A stretch of 64,000 bases of DNA from Pseudoduganella albidiflava (GTDB taxonomy: Bacteria > Pseudomonadota > Gammaproteobacteria > Burkholderiales > Burkholderiaceae_D): NCBI RefSeq assembly GCF_004322755.1, contig NZ_CP036401.1:5580001-5644000 (forward strand). Direction: 5' to 3'. This document shows positions 43,333 through 54,478 of the stretch, piece by piece (the first letter of the stretch is position 1; the number at the start of each line of letters is the position of its first letter). Below the pieces are notes generated by a model. That model ran no database searches and was not told the origin of the DNA. It saw nothing but the letters and a program-made list of their open reading frames with translations. Made by a program: the position numbers and the translations under genes.

Positions 43333-43809
43333 ATGAAAACAGTCCAACGACGTCACATGCAATACGTGGCCGGCACCGCCGCCGCCGTGCTGCTGGCAAC
43401 GGGATGCGCCGGGGTTGCGGGCACCGGAGGCCAGGCGCAACTGGCCGGCAGCGCCTGGCAGCTCGTCGGCTACCAGGCTGCAGGCACCGGCACGGCCGAA
43501 GTCCGGCCGGCCCGGCCCGATCAGTACCAGTTGCGCTTCGGCGCGGATGGCCGGCTGTCAGCGCGGGTCGACTGCAACCAGGGTTCCGGTACGTGGAGCG
43601 CCACGCCCGGCGCGGCGGGTGGCGCGTCGGGCAGCCTGATGCTCGGCCCGCTCGCCACGACGCGGATGATGTGTCCCCCGTCGCCGCTTGGCGGGCGCCT
43701 GCCCGGCGATATCGAAGCGATGCGCAGCTACCGGATCGACGGCGGGCGGCTGCACCTGGAGCTGGCCGGTGGCGGCGGCATCTATACGTGGGAACGCGTG
43801 TCGCCGTAA
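43333..43809 (+). CDS. META/HslJ-domain lipoprotein
   Basis: 158 residues from ATG 43333 with AAGGAG upstream; an in-frame ATG at 43315 is less likely. Lipobox LLATGC puts the lipidated Cys at 25. LAGSAWQLVGYQAAG then DQYQLRFGADGRLSARVDCNQGSGTW, LGPLATTRMMCPP and a terminal LAGGGGIYTWERV follow the META domain plan of HslJ. Outer-membrane lipoproteins of this type are linked to stress and antibiotic tolerance in some species. Confidence 0.82.
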   Translation: MKTVQRRHMQYVAGTAAAVLLATGCAGVAGTGGQAQLAGSAWQLVGYQAAGTGTAEVRPARPDQYQLRFGADGRLSARVDCNQGSGTWSATPGAAGGASGSLMLGPLATTRMMCPPSPLGGRLPGDIEAMRSYRIDGGRLHLELAGGGGIYTWERVSP

Positions 43810-43980
43810 TCCCTGCCATGCGGGAGAGGGGTTGCGCACTGCACAATCAATTGCTGGCATCGTGCCCGGATAATGGCTAAGATTGCGCTAACTCTTCGTT
43901 GGAGCGCACATGTACCAGTCGATGGAATGCCCGCTGATGGGGCAAGCAGCACCTAGCTGCGCTGCACAAAGCGAGGTCCG

Positions 43981-44931
43981 ATGAGCGCCCTCGGCACTGG
44001 TCATGCGTACTTCGACAAGCTGATCGACGCGGCCCGCGAAGGCGCGCCTGTCACCGTGGCGCTGGCCCACCCCTGCGATGCCCACGCGCTGGAATCGGCG
44101 CTCGATGCCAGCCGGCTGGGTTTGATCCAGCCGATCCTCGTGGGCCCGCGTGCCCGGATCGAACAGGCGGCCGCGGAGGCGGGGCTGGACATTTCCGCCC
44201 TGCCCCTCGTCGATACACCGCACAGCCATGCCTCCGCGGCGCGCGCCGTGGAGATCGTGCGCGAAGGCGGCGCGCAGGCCCTGATGAAGGGCAGCCTGCA
44301 CACCGATGAACTGATGGGCGCCGTCGTCTCGGCCACCACCGGGCTGCGCACCGCGCGGCGGCTCAGCCACTGCTTCGTGATGGATATCCCAGGCCACGGC
44401 GAACCGCTGATCATCACCGATGCCGCCGTCAACATCGTGCCCGCGCTGGCCGACAAGGTCGATATCGTGCAGAACGCGATCGACCTCGCGCACATTCTCG
44501 GTTTCGGCGAAGCGCGGGTCGCCATCCTGGCGGCGGTGGAGACGGTCAATCCGAAGATGCCCGCGACGCTCGATGCGGCGGCCCTGTGCAAGATGGCCGA
44601 CCGCGGCCAGATCACCGGCGGCATCCTCGACGGGCCGCTGGCGATGGACAACGCCATCGACCCGGCGGCGGCCGCGATCAAGCACCTGGTATCGCCCGTG
44701 GCCGGGCGCGCGAACGTGCTGGTCGCGCCGGACCTGGAAGCGGGCAACATGCTGGCCAAGAGCCTTACCTTCATGGCCGGCGCCGGGGCGGCCGGCATCG
44801 TGCTCGGCGCCCGCGTGCCGCTGATCCTCACCAGCCGTGCCGACTCGGTGGCCGCGCGGCTGGCCTCGTGCGCTGTCGCCGTGCTGGTTGCCCGCCGCAA
44901 GATGGCGGAACCGAAGATCCTGGGCGGCTGA
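43981..44931 (+). CDS. Phosphate acetyl/butyryltransferase (short Pta type)
   Basis: 316 residues. PTA_PTB fold: VTVALAHPCDAHALESALDA, LMKGSLHTDELMGAVVSATTGLR, RLSHCFVMDIPGHGEPLIITDAAVNI and NILVAPDLEAGNMLAK-type segment (here ANVLVAPDLEAGNMLAKSL). It interconverts acyl-CoA and acyl phosphate. One base separates it from the kinase gene, so the two form a Pta-AckA module. Size and motifs match the short enoyl-CoA-hydratase-like Pta group rather than the 700-residue Pta. Confidence 0.88.
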   Translation: MSALGTGHAYFDKLIDAAREGAPVTVALAHPCDAHALESALDASRLGLIQPILVGPRARIEQAAAEAGLDISALPLVDTPHSHASAARAVEIVREGGAQALMKGSLHTDELMGAVVSATTGLRTARRLSHCFVMDIPGHGEPLIITDAAVNIVPALADKVDIVQNAIDLAHILGFGEARVAILAAVETVNPKMPATLDAAALCKMADRGQITGGILDGPLAMDNAIDPAAAAIKHLVSPVAGRANVLVAPDLEAGNMLAKSLTFMAGAGAAGIVLGARVPLILTSRADSVAARLASCAVAVLVARRKMAEPKILGG

Positions 44932-44932
44932 C

Positions 44933-46132
44933 ATGCCAGGCCCGAACGATGCCGTGGTGGTCATCAACGCCGGATCGTCGAGCATCAAGTTTTCCCTGTT
45001 CCGCGGCGCGGCGCTGGCGCCGGCCCTGAAGGGCAAGGTGGAGAACCTGTACGCCGGCAAAACTCGCTTCGTGGCGTTCGATGCCTCCGGCATGCCGGTC
45101 GGCGAACACACCTGGAACGATGCTCCGCTCGATCACGAACAGGCGATGCGGTTCCTGATCGATCACGCGGCGGAACACCTGCAGGGCATGCAGGTGCGCG
45201 CGGTGGGCCACCGCATCGTGCATGGCGGCGCGCGCTACAGTGGCCCGCAGCGGCTGGATGACGCCGTGCTCGACGAGCTGGAACAGCTGATCCCCCTCGC
45301 GCCGCTGCACCTGCCGCATAACCTGGCGCCGGTGCGCGCCGTGATGGCACTGGCCCCGCAGGTACCGCAGGTGGGCTGCTTCGACACCGCATTCCACACG
45401 GCGCAGCCGGCCCTGGCGCAGGCCTTCGCGCTGCCGCCGTCGATCACGGAGCGCGGTATAAGGCGCTACGGCTTCCACGGACTGTCGTACGAATACATTG
45501 CCAGCCGCGTGCCGGACTTCGCACCCGGCCTGGCCGGCGGGCGCGTCGTGGCCGCCCACCTGGGCAACGGCGCCAGCATGTGCGCGATGCATGCCGGCCG
45601 CAGCGTCGCCAGCACGATGGGCTTCACCGCCGTGGACGGCCTGCCGATGGGCACCCGCTGCGGCGCGCTCGATCCCGGCGTGGTGCTGTACCTTATCGAT
45701 GAACTGGGCATGGACGTGCCGGCAGTACAGCGGCTGCTGTACCAGGAATCCGGGCTGCTGGGCGTTTCCGGCGTGTCGGCGGACATGCGCACGCTCGAGG
45801 CCAGCGACGACCCGCGCGCCAGGCTGGCGATCGACCTGCTGGTCTACCGCATCGGCCGCGAACTCGGCTCGCTGGCCGCCGCGCTGGGCGGTCTCGATGC
45901 GCTGGTCTTCTCCGGCGGCATCGGCGAAAACAGCGTGGCGATCCGCGCCGCCGTCTGCCGCGATGCGGCGTGGCTGGGCGTCACGCTGGACGAGGCTGCC
46001 AATGCCGCCGCCAGTTCCAACCAGATCTCCCGCATCAGCTCCGCTGCCAGCAAGGTCGAGGCATGGGTGGTGCCGGCCAACGAAGAACTGATGATCGCGC
46101 GGCATACGGTTACGCTGGTGGAGGAAGCATGA
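44933..46132 (+). CDS. ackA: Acetate/propionate kinase
   Basis: 399 residues. ASKHA-fold motifs: VVINAGSSSIKFSLF, GHRIVHGGARYSGP, CFDTAFHTAQPALAQAFALP, RRYGFHGLSYEYI, VAAHLGNGASMCAM, GFTAVDGLPMGTRCGALDPG, LVFSGGIGENSVAIR. Converts acyl phosphate and ADP to acid and ATP. Its stop overlaps an ATG (46129) that is in frame with the next gene. Confidence 0.92.
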   Translation: MPGPNDAVVVINAGSSSIKFSLFRGAALAPALKGKVENLYAGKTRFVAFDASGMPVGEHTWNDAPLDHEQAMRFLIDHAAEHLQGMQVRAVGHRIVHGGARYSGPQRLDDAVLDELEQLIPLAPLHLPHNLAPVRAVMALAPQVPQVGCFDTAFHTAQPALAQAFALPPSITERGIRRYGFHGLSYEYIASRVPDFAPGLAGGRVVAAHLGNGASMCAMHAGRSVASTMGFTAVDGLPMGTRCGALDPGVVLYLIDELGMDVPAVQRLLYQESGLLGVSGVSADMRTLEASDDPRARLAIDLLVYRIGRELGSLAAALGGLDALVFSGGIGENSVAIRAAVCRDAAWLGVTLDEAANAAASSNQISRISSAASKVEAWVVPANEELMIARHTVTLVEEA

Positions 46133-46179
46133 ATGCCGAAGCATCGCTTCCCATCGACCGGAACCACGAGAGGACCACG

Positions 46180-46596
46180 ATGACACGTTCCAAGCTGTTG
46201 ATCGCCGGCGCGGCAGTGTGCGGCGCGCTGGCATGGCTGCCGCATGGCGCCGCGGCGGCCGACAAGGTCGAGCGGCACACGGTCGATGCCAGCACGCCGG
46301 GCACGAAGACCTTGCGCGGCAAGATCCGTGGCTATGACACGGCGGAGTACAAGTTGCAGCTGCGGCAGGGGCAGGCCCTGGCCGTCGGCATGAAGACGAA
46401 CTCACGGTCGAACTACTTCAACATCACGGCGCCGGGCGCACAGGAAGCCATGTTCAACGGTTCGGTCAACGGGCTCGATTATCGGGGCAAGGTGGAACAG
46501 GATGGTGAATACACGGTGAACGTCTACCTGATGCGCAACGCGGCGCGCCGCAATGAGCGCGCGAACTATACGCTTTCCGTGGGAACGCAGCAGTGA
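46180..46596 (+). CDS. Exported PliG-like (g-type lysozyme inhibitor-like) protein
   Basis: 138 residues from ATG 46180 (GAGAGG 7 bp upstream), giving a normal signal peptide (LLIAGAAVCGALAWLPHGAAAA). An in-frame ATG at 46129 with GGAGG overlaps the ackA stop and would add 17 residues; it may provide coupling. The mature part KIRGYDTAEYKLQLRQGQAL, YFNITAPGAQEAMFNGSVNG and YTVNVYLMRNAARRNERANY matches the beta-sandwich PliG family, where the YLMR-x-AARR segment is highly conserved. Predicted periplasmic; role in protecting peptidoglycan is inferred. Confidence 0.72.
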   Translation: MTRSKLLIAGAAVCGALAWLPHGAAAADKVERHTVDASTPGTKTLRGKIRGYDTAEYKLQLRQGQALAVGMKTNSRSNYFNITAPGAQEAMFNGSVNGLDYRGKVEQDGEYTVNVYLMRNAARRNERANYTLSVGTQQ

Positions 46597-47579
46597 CGAA
46601 AAACCGCATGAAGCTCACGATACCAGCCAGCGCGACTTGCCTGGCCATGGCGGCGCTGCTGTTCACCGGAGCGGTCTCGGCACAAGGGCGCACTGTATCG
46701 TCCGCGGTGGAACTCGCGCGGCAGTCGGCCACCCTGAAGCCCGGCGAGTGGGTATGGGCGCCGCGCATCGCTCCGAATGGCCCGGTGCTGGTGTACGTGG
46801 ACCTGTCGAGGCAACTGGCCAGCGTGTACCGTAACGGCGTACGCATCGGCGTGACGACGATCTCGAGTGGCAAGCCGGGATACCGGACGCCGACCGGCGT
46901 GTTCACGATCCTGCAGAAGGATGCCAGGCACCGCTCCAGCACCTACCACAATGCACCGATGCCTTACCAGCAGCGCCTGACCTGGGATGGCGTGGCGCTG
47001 CATGCCGGCGGGCTGCCGGGCTATCCGGAAAGCCACGGTTGCGTGCACCTGCCGCTGGCGTTTGCAAGGCAGCTGTTCACGGCTACCCGGCTCGGCACGA
47101 CGGTCGTCGTCGCGGGCGATTCGGCGCACCCGGTGGCGACGGGCGGTGGCGAAGTCCTGGCCCCCTCCACGCTCGACATGAGCGGCGCCGGCGATTTCTG
47201 GACGCCGGAGAAATCGCCCGCTGGCCCCGTGACTGTCGTCTTGTCACGCGCCGACCAGGCTGCAATCGTGCTGCGCAACGGCGTGCCGATCGGCCGCTCC
47301 GCCGTGACGCTGCCGCGCGACGATGACGCCACGCACGTCCTGACGCTTGCCGGCGGCAGCGGGGATGGACAGCAATGGATCTACGCGGGCGTGGCAGGCC
47401 ACGAAGGCGAGGACGGCCTGCCGGTGGACGAAGTGGCCCGCAACCGGGTGCGGATCCCGCCGGATTTCTACCGCCGCGTGACCGCACTGCTGGCGCCTGG
47501 TGCGACCTTGCTGGTCACCAGCGCCCCGCTGGCTGAAGCCGGTACGGGCACGCAACTCGCGGTGGTGAGCGGGCAGTAG
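46593..47579 (+). CDS. L,D-transpeptidase (YkuD) protein
   Basis: 328 residues from GTG 46593, overlapping the previous TGA (GTGA); an in-frame ATG follows at 46608. Signal peptide ATCLAMAALLFTGAVSAQG. YkuD domain: VLVYVDLSRQLASVYRNG, SSGKPGYRTPTGVFTIL, ALHAGGLPGYPESHGCVHLP with catalytic Cys150. The C-terminal 130 residues repeat a beta-rich segment (PVTVVLSRADQAAIVLRNGV) similar to the start of the YkuD domain, possibly a binding domain. Cross-links peptidoglycan in the periplasm. Co-expressed with the PliG-like gene. Confidence 0.85.
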   Translation: MTKNRMKLTIPASATCLAMAALLFTGAVSAQGRTVSSAVELARQSATLKPGEWVWAPRIAPNGPVLVYVDLSRQLASVYRNGVRIGVTTISSGKPGYRTPTGVFTILQKDARHRSSTYHNAPMPYQQRLTWDGVALHAGGLPGYPESHGCVHLPLAFARQLFTATRLGTTVVVAGDSAHPVATGGGEVLAPSTLDMSGAGDFWTPEKSPAGPVTVVLSRADQAAIVLRNGVPIGRSAVTLPRDDDATHVLTLAGGSGDGQQWIYAGVAGHEGEDGLPVDEVARNRVRIPPDFYRRVTALLAPGATLLVTSAPLAEAGTGTQLAVVSGQ

Positions 47580-47640
47580 GCGCGCGGCACCTCGTGCGGG
47601 GCAGCGCGACGCGTTGGCAATGCGGCAGGCCGGATGCTCG

Positions 47641-47762
47641 GGGAAATGTTTCTGTAAAAATGGTGACAGTCACCGTTTTTTGGGAAATCTTCCGGGAAAA
47701 ATGGAGCCTGTCACCGATTTTCGGGAAATGTTTCCGGAAAAATGGTGACTGTCACCGTTTTT
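47641..47762. repeat. 41 bp tandem repeat, three units
   Basis: Units start at 47641, 47682 and 47723. Unit plan: GGGAAATGTTTC, then AAAAATGGTGAC, then TGTCACCG and a T-run. Each contains an inverted repeat GGTGAC-nn-GTCACC or a variant (unit 2 is diverged: GGAGCC-TGTCACC). The third unit overlaps the stop of the leftward TSUP gene. Hairpin plus T-run makes units terminator-like on the plus strand. Confidence 0.85.
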
Positions 47763-48487
47763 CACCCGCTGGCCAGGGACAGATGCCCCCCGAGCAGCAG
47801 CAGCGTGATGAAGAAGCAGCGCCGGAACAGCTGCGGCTCGAGCCGTGCGCGCAGCCGGGTGCCCAGCGCAAGGCCGACGAGTGCGGGCAGCTGGGCCAGG
47901 AACGAGATGCCGGCTTCGGCGGGTTGCCAGGCGCCGTGCCCGGCCAGCATCACGGCCAGCGCCAGCGTCGACACCGTGAACGACAGGCCCATCGCCTGCA
48001 CCAGTTCTTCCTTCTCCAGCCCGAGCGCCTGCAGGTAAGGCACCGCAGGCAGCACGAACACGCCGGTGACCGCCGTCAGCACGCCAGTGGCCGCGCCCAC
48101 CAGTGGTCCCAGCCACGGCTCCTGCCCGGCACGCACCTGCCAGCGCCACGACGACAATCCGAGCAGCGCGTACAGCAGCAGCGCGGCGCCGAGGACCGCC
48201 CGGCCATCGCCCTTTGCCAGGAACGCGCCGCCGACCAGCGTGCCGGCGCAAACGCCCACCAGCATCAGCCGAAGGCGGAGCCATAGCGCGTAAAGGCCCC
48301 GCCGTTCCAGCATCTGCCATACGTTCGTCAAAAGCGAAGGCACGACCAGGATTGCCGCCGCCTGCAGGGGTGGCATCACGAGGCCCAGCAGGGCCATCGC
48401 CACGGTCGGCAAGCCGATGCCGGTGACGCCTTTCACCATGCCGGCCAGCACGAACACCATGCAGATGTACAAAAGATGATTTTCCAT
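47762..48487 (-). CDS. TauE/SafE-family (TSUP) membrane permease
   Basis: 241 residues from ATG 48487. About eight helices; ICMVFVLAGMVKGVTGIGLPTVAM is the first TSUP repeat signature, and LVGAATGVLTAVTGVFVLPAVPYLQALGL the second. Exports or imports sulfite, sulfoacetate or other organic anions. Divergent from a LysR gene (85 bp), which probably regulates it. Confidence 0.88.
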   Translation of the reverse strand: MENHLLYICMVFVLAGMVKGVTGIGLPTVAMALLGLVMPPLQAAAILVVPSLLTNVWQMLERRGLYALWLRLRLMLVGVCAGTLVGGAFLAKGDGRAVLGAALLLYALLGLSSWRWQVRAGQEPWLGPLVGAATGVLTAVTGVFVLPAVPYLQALGLEKEELVQAMGLSFTVSTLALAVMLAGHGAWQPAEAGISFLAQLPALVGLALGTRLRARLEPQLFRRCFFITLLLLGGHLSLASG

Positions 48488-48572
48488 GGCCGCAGTATGG
48501 CGCTCCTGCGGGGTGCCGGAAATGTGGAATATACTGCCCGAGCCTTCGGATTCTACGAAGGCTGGAGAACCC

Positions 48573-49502
48573 ATGCGATTCGACCTGACCGACCTGAAAC
48601 TGTTCCTGCGCGTCGTGGAAAGCGGCAGCATCACAGCCGGCGCCGCGCAGGCCCACCTTGCCCTCGCCTCCGCCAGCGCCCGCGTGCGCGGCATGGAGGA
48701 TGCGCTTGGCGTACCGCTGCTGCAGCGCAGCCGCCGTGGCGTGGAGCCCACCGACGCCGGCCGCACGCTGCTGCACCATGCGCGGCTGATCACGCAGCAG
48801 ATGGAAAAGATGCGCGCCGACCTGGGCGAATACGCCACCGGCCTGAAAGGCCACGTGCGCCTGCTGTGCAATACGTCGGCGCTGACGGAATTCCTGCCCG
48901 ATGCGCTGGCCGCCTTCATGGCGGCGCATCCACACGTCAATGTCGATCTCGAGGAACGCCTGTCCAGCGATATCGTGCAGGCGATGCGCGACGGCCTGGC
49001 CGATATCGGCATCGTCACCGATTCGGTCGACAGCAGCGGGCTGGAGACCCGGCTGTTCTGCGAAGACCGGCTGGTGCTGGCGCTGCATCCGGCCCACCCG
49101 CTCGGCAAGGGCCTGCGTCGCAATGCCGCGCTGCCGTTCGCGGCCACGGTAGAACACGACTTCATCGGCCTGGCGGGCGACAGCGCGCTGCAGATGTACC
49201 TCGGCGAACAGGCGACCAGGCTGGGCAAGCGGCTGCGCTACCGCGTGCGGGTGCGCAGCTTCGATGCGATCTGCCGCATGGTGGCCAGCGGCGCCGGTCT
49301 CGCCGTACTGCCCGAATCGGCCGTGGTGCGCTCGCGTGACGCGGCCAACCTCAAGGTGGTGCGGCTGGCCGATGCATGGACACGGCGGCGCCTGCTGCTG
49401 TGCACGCGCAGCTACACCGACCTGCCGGGCTATGCGCAGGAATTGGCCGATGCGCTGGCCGATGCGCCGGCGGCCCATGCGACAATACCGGCTCCCGGTT
49501 AA
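48573..49502 (+). CDS. LysR-family regulator, divergent from the TSUP permease
   Basis: 309 residues from ATG 48573. HTH MRFDLTDLKLFLRVVESGSI then TAGAAQAHLALASASARVRGMEDALG; effector-binding region from about 90 with LLCNTSALTEFLPDALAAFM and ASGAGLAVLPES. The TSUP gene is the probable target. Confidence 0.88.
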   Translation: MRFDLTDLKLFLRVVESGSITAGAAQAHLALASASARVRGMEDALGVPLLQRSRRGVEPTDAGRTLLHHARLITQQMEKMRADLGEYATGLKGHVRLLCNTSALTEFLPDALAAFMAAHPHVNVDLEERLSSDIVQAMRDGLADIGIVTDSVDSSGLETRLFCEDRLVLALHPAHPLGKGLRRNAALPFAATVEHDFIGLAGDSALQMYLGEQATRLGKRLRYRVRVRSFDAICRMVASGAGLAVLPESAVVRSRDAANLKVVRLADAWTRRRLLLCTRSYTDLPGYAQELADALADAPAAHATIPAPG

Positions 49503-49513
49503 CGAGACGCGAT

Positions 49514-50158
49514 ATGGAAAATTTTGCACGGCGGCGCGACCGCTTCGAGATGTTCGACAGCATGGACAGCCCGGCCCTGAACCTGTCGTTCCCGCTGGAG
49601 CTGCCCGACTTCCGTCCTTGGTGCAAGGCCAACGGCCTGCCCCCCTTCCACGTGCTGCTATGCGCCGTGCTGCGTGCGGCGATGAAGATCGAGAACTTCC
49701 GCTGGCGCATCCATGACGGCGAGGTCTTCGAGATCGACCGCCTGATCCCTTCCTTCACCGTGATCAACCAGCACAACGACCTGAATTTCGCGATGTTCGA
49801 GTGGTCGGACGATCTGCGGGAATTCGCCGCCCGTGGCAGCGCCGCGCGCGAGGCGGCGTCGAACATGGTGCAGTTCAACGAACCCTACCGGGCACTCGCA
49901 CCGCGCGAGGCGAAACACCAGATGTTCGTGACCTGCATCCCTTGGCTCGCTTTCACGTCGATCCAGCATCCGACGGCGGCGCTTGCCTGCCCGGACATTC
50001 CGTCGCTCGCCTGGGGCAAGTTCCGCGACGGCGCACCGGGCCAGCTGGTGCTGCCGTTCTCGGTGCAGGCGCACCACGGCTTCGTGGATGGCTTCCACGT
50101 GCACCAGCTGGGAGAACAGATCGCCGCCGAGCTGGCGGCGATCATCGAGCCTACTTAA
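49514..50158 (+). CDS. Chloramphenicol acetyltransferase-like protein
   Basis: 214 residues, the normal CAT length. FEMFDSMDSPALNLSFPLEL, WRIHDGEVFEIDRLIPSFTV and the catalytic motif VQAHHGFVDGFHVHQLGE with His187-His188 and Asp192 (HHxxxDG) are typical of the CAT fold. Many CAT-like proteins in environmental bacteria have other or unknown acceptors, so resistance should not be assumed. 11 bp after the LysR stop and convergent with the carbamoylase gene (4 bp overlap of ends). Confidence 0.82.
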   Translation: MENFARRRDRFEMFDSMDSPALNLSFPLELPDFRPWCKANGLPPFHVLLCAVLRAAMKIENFRWRIHDGEVFEIDRLIPSFTVINQHNDLNFAMFEWSDDLREFAARGSAAREAASNMVQFNEPYRALAPREAKHQMFVTCIPWLAFTSIQHPTAALACPDIPSLAWGKFRDGAPGQLVLPFSVQAHHGFVDGFHVHQLGEQIAAELAAIIEPT

Positions 50159-51429
50159 ACCACCTTCGCCCGCTCCAGCATGGCGTGCAGCAGCACGTTG
50201 CAGCCGGCCTCCAGGTGCGCCGGCTGGGCATCCTCGATCTCGTTATGGCTGATGCCGTCCTTGCACGGCACGAAGATCATGCCGGACGGCGCGAGGCGCG
50301 CCGCGTAGATCGCGTCGTGCCCGGCGCCGGAGACCACGTCCATGGTCGGGTAGCCCAGCTTCGCGGTGGCGCTGCGCACGGCGCCGACCACGTCCGGGTG
50401 GAACGGGCATGGCGGGTAATACGACACCCGTTCCAGCTTCACGTCGAGCCCGGAATCCGCGGCCACCTTCGCGACGAAGGCGGTGATCTCCTCGTGCATC
50501 GTGTTCAGCAGTTCGTCGTTCACGTTGCGCAGGTCGATCGAGAATTTCACCTGGCCGGGGATCACGTTGCGGCTGTTGGGGAACACCTGCATCATGCCGA
50601 CCGTGCCGCGGCCATAGGGTGGATAGCGGTTGGCGATCGCCACCACCTCGGGAATGATGCGCGCGGCCACCTGCATCGCGTCGCGCCGCAAATGCATCGG
50701 CGTCGGGCCGGCATGCGCTTCCATGCCGGACACGGTGCAGTCATACCATGACAGGCCCATCACGGCCGGTACCACGCCGATCTCCTTGTCCGCATCTTCC
50801 AGCACCGGGCCCTGCTCGATGTGCGTCTCGAAGTAGGCGCCGATCGGATGGTCGCCCGGCACCTGGGTGCCTTTGTAGCCGATGCGCTCCAGTTCCTCGC
50901 CGACGGTCTTGCCGTCGACATCCTTCGCCGCGTATGCGTGTTCCAGCGTGAACGCGCCGCAGAACACGCCGGAACCCATCATCACGGGTACGAAGCGCGA
51001 GCCTTCCTCGTTGGTCCAGAAGGCCACCTCGATCGGCGCTTCGGTGCGGATACCGTGGTCGTTCAGCGTGCGCACCACTTCCAGGCCGGCCAGCACGCCA
51101 TAGTTGCCGTCGAACTTGCCGCCGGTGGGCTGCGTGTCGATATGGCTGCCGGTCATCACCGGCGGCAAGGAATCGTTGGTACCGGCGCGGCGCATGAACA
51201 CGTTGCCGATCTGGTCGACGGTCACCGTCATGCCCGCGGCCTTCGCCCAGCCGACGACAAGGTCGCGGCCCTGGCGGTCCAGGTCCGTGAGCGCCAGGCG
51301 CTTCACGCCACCCTTTTCGGTGGCGCCGATCTGCGCCAGTTCCATCAGCGCATCCCACAGGCGCTGGCCATCGATCCGCAGCGCCTCCACGGATACTCCA
51401 GGCGTCACCGCTTCAGTCATGTCGTTCAT
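50155..51429 (-). CDS. N-carbamoyl-beta-alanine/hydantoinase-type amidohydrolase (M20 family)
   Basis: 424 residues. Zinc-binding M20 motifs: VMTGSHIDTQPTGGKFDGNYG, AFWTNEEGSRFVPVMMGSG, ETHIEQGPVLEDADKEIGVV, SGMEAHAGPTPMHLRRDAM and SGAGHDAIYAARL. It hydrolyses N-carbamoyl-beta-alanine to beta-alanine, CO2 and ammonia, the third step of reductive pyrimidine degradation. 11 bp downstream of the dihydropyrimidinase gene, same operon. Confidence 0.88.
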   Translation of the reverse strand: MNDMTEAVTPGVSVEALRIDGQRLWDALMELAQIGATEKGGVKRLALTDLDRQGRDLVVGWAKAAGMTVTVDQIGNVFMRRAGTNDSLPPVMTGSHIDTQPTGGKFDGNYGVLAGLEVVRTLNDHGIRTEAPIEVAFWTNEEGSRFVPVMMGSGVFCGAFTLEHAYAAKDVDGKTVGEELERIGYKGTQVPGDHPIGAYFETHIEQGPVLEDADKEIGVVPAVMGLSWYDCTVSGMEAHAGPTPMHLRRDAMQVAARIIPEVVAIANRYPPYGRGTVGMMQVFPNSRNVIPGQVKFSIDLRNVNDELLNTMHEEITAFVAKVAADSGLDVKLERVSYYPPCPFHPDVVGAVRSATAKLGYPTMDVVSGAGHDAIYAARLAPSGMIFVPCKDGISHNEIEDAQPAHLEAGCNVLLHAMLERAKVV

Positions 51430-51440
51430 CTGGCGTCCTT

Positions 51441-54325
<2,885 letters not shown>

Positions 54326-54379
54326 TGGGCTCTCTCCTGGGTTGGATCGTTGTTTGCTGAGTGGTTGCCTCAGCTTTTT

Positions 54380-54443
54380 CACCCAACGGCAAATGCAGGG
54401 GTCAGACCCGCCGGGTCTGACCCCAGGTTTTGCTCTCGGGGTC
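54380..54443. repeat. GGGGTCAGACCC-family palindromic element, copy 2
   Basis: Core GGGGTCAGACCC-GCC-GGGTCTGACCCC at 54398-54424 with diverged outer arms. It lies between preA and the permease gene and may terminate or stabilise the leftward transcripts. Confidence 0.85.
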
Positions 54444-54478
54444 TGGGTTTATGGTAACGGCCCTTTGAAGCCGCAGCC

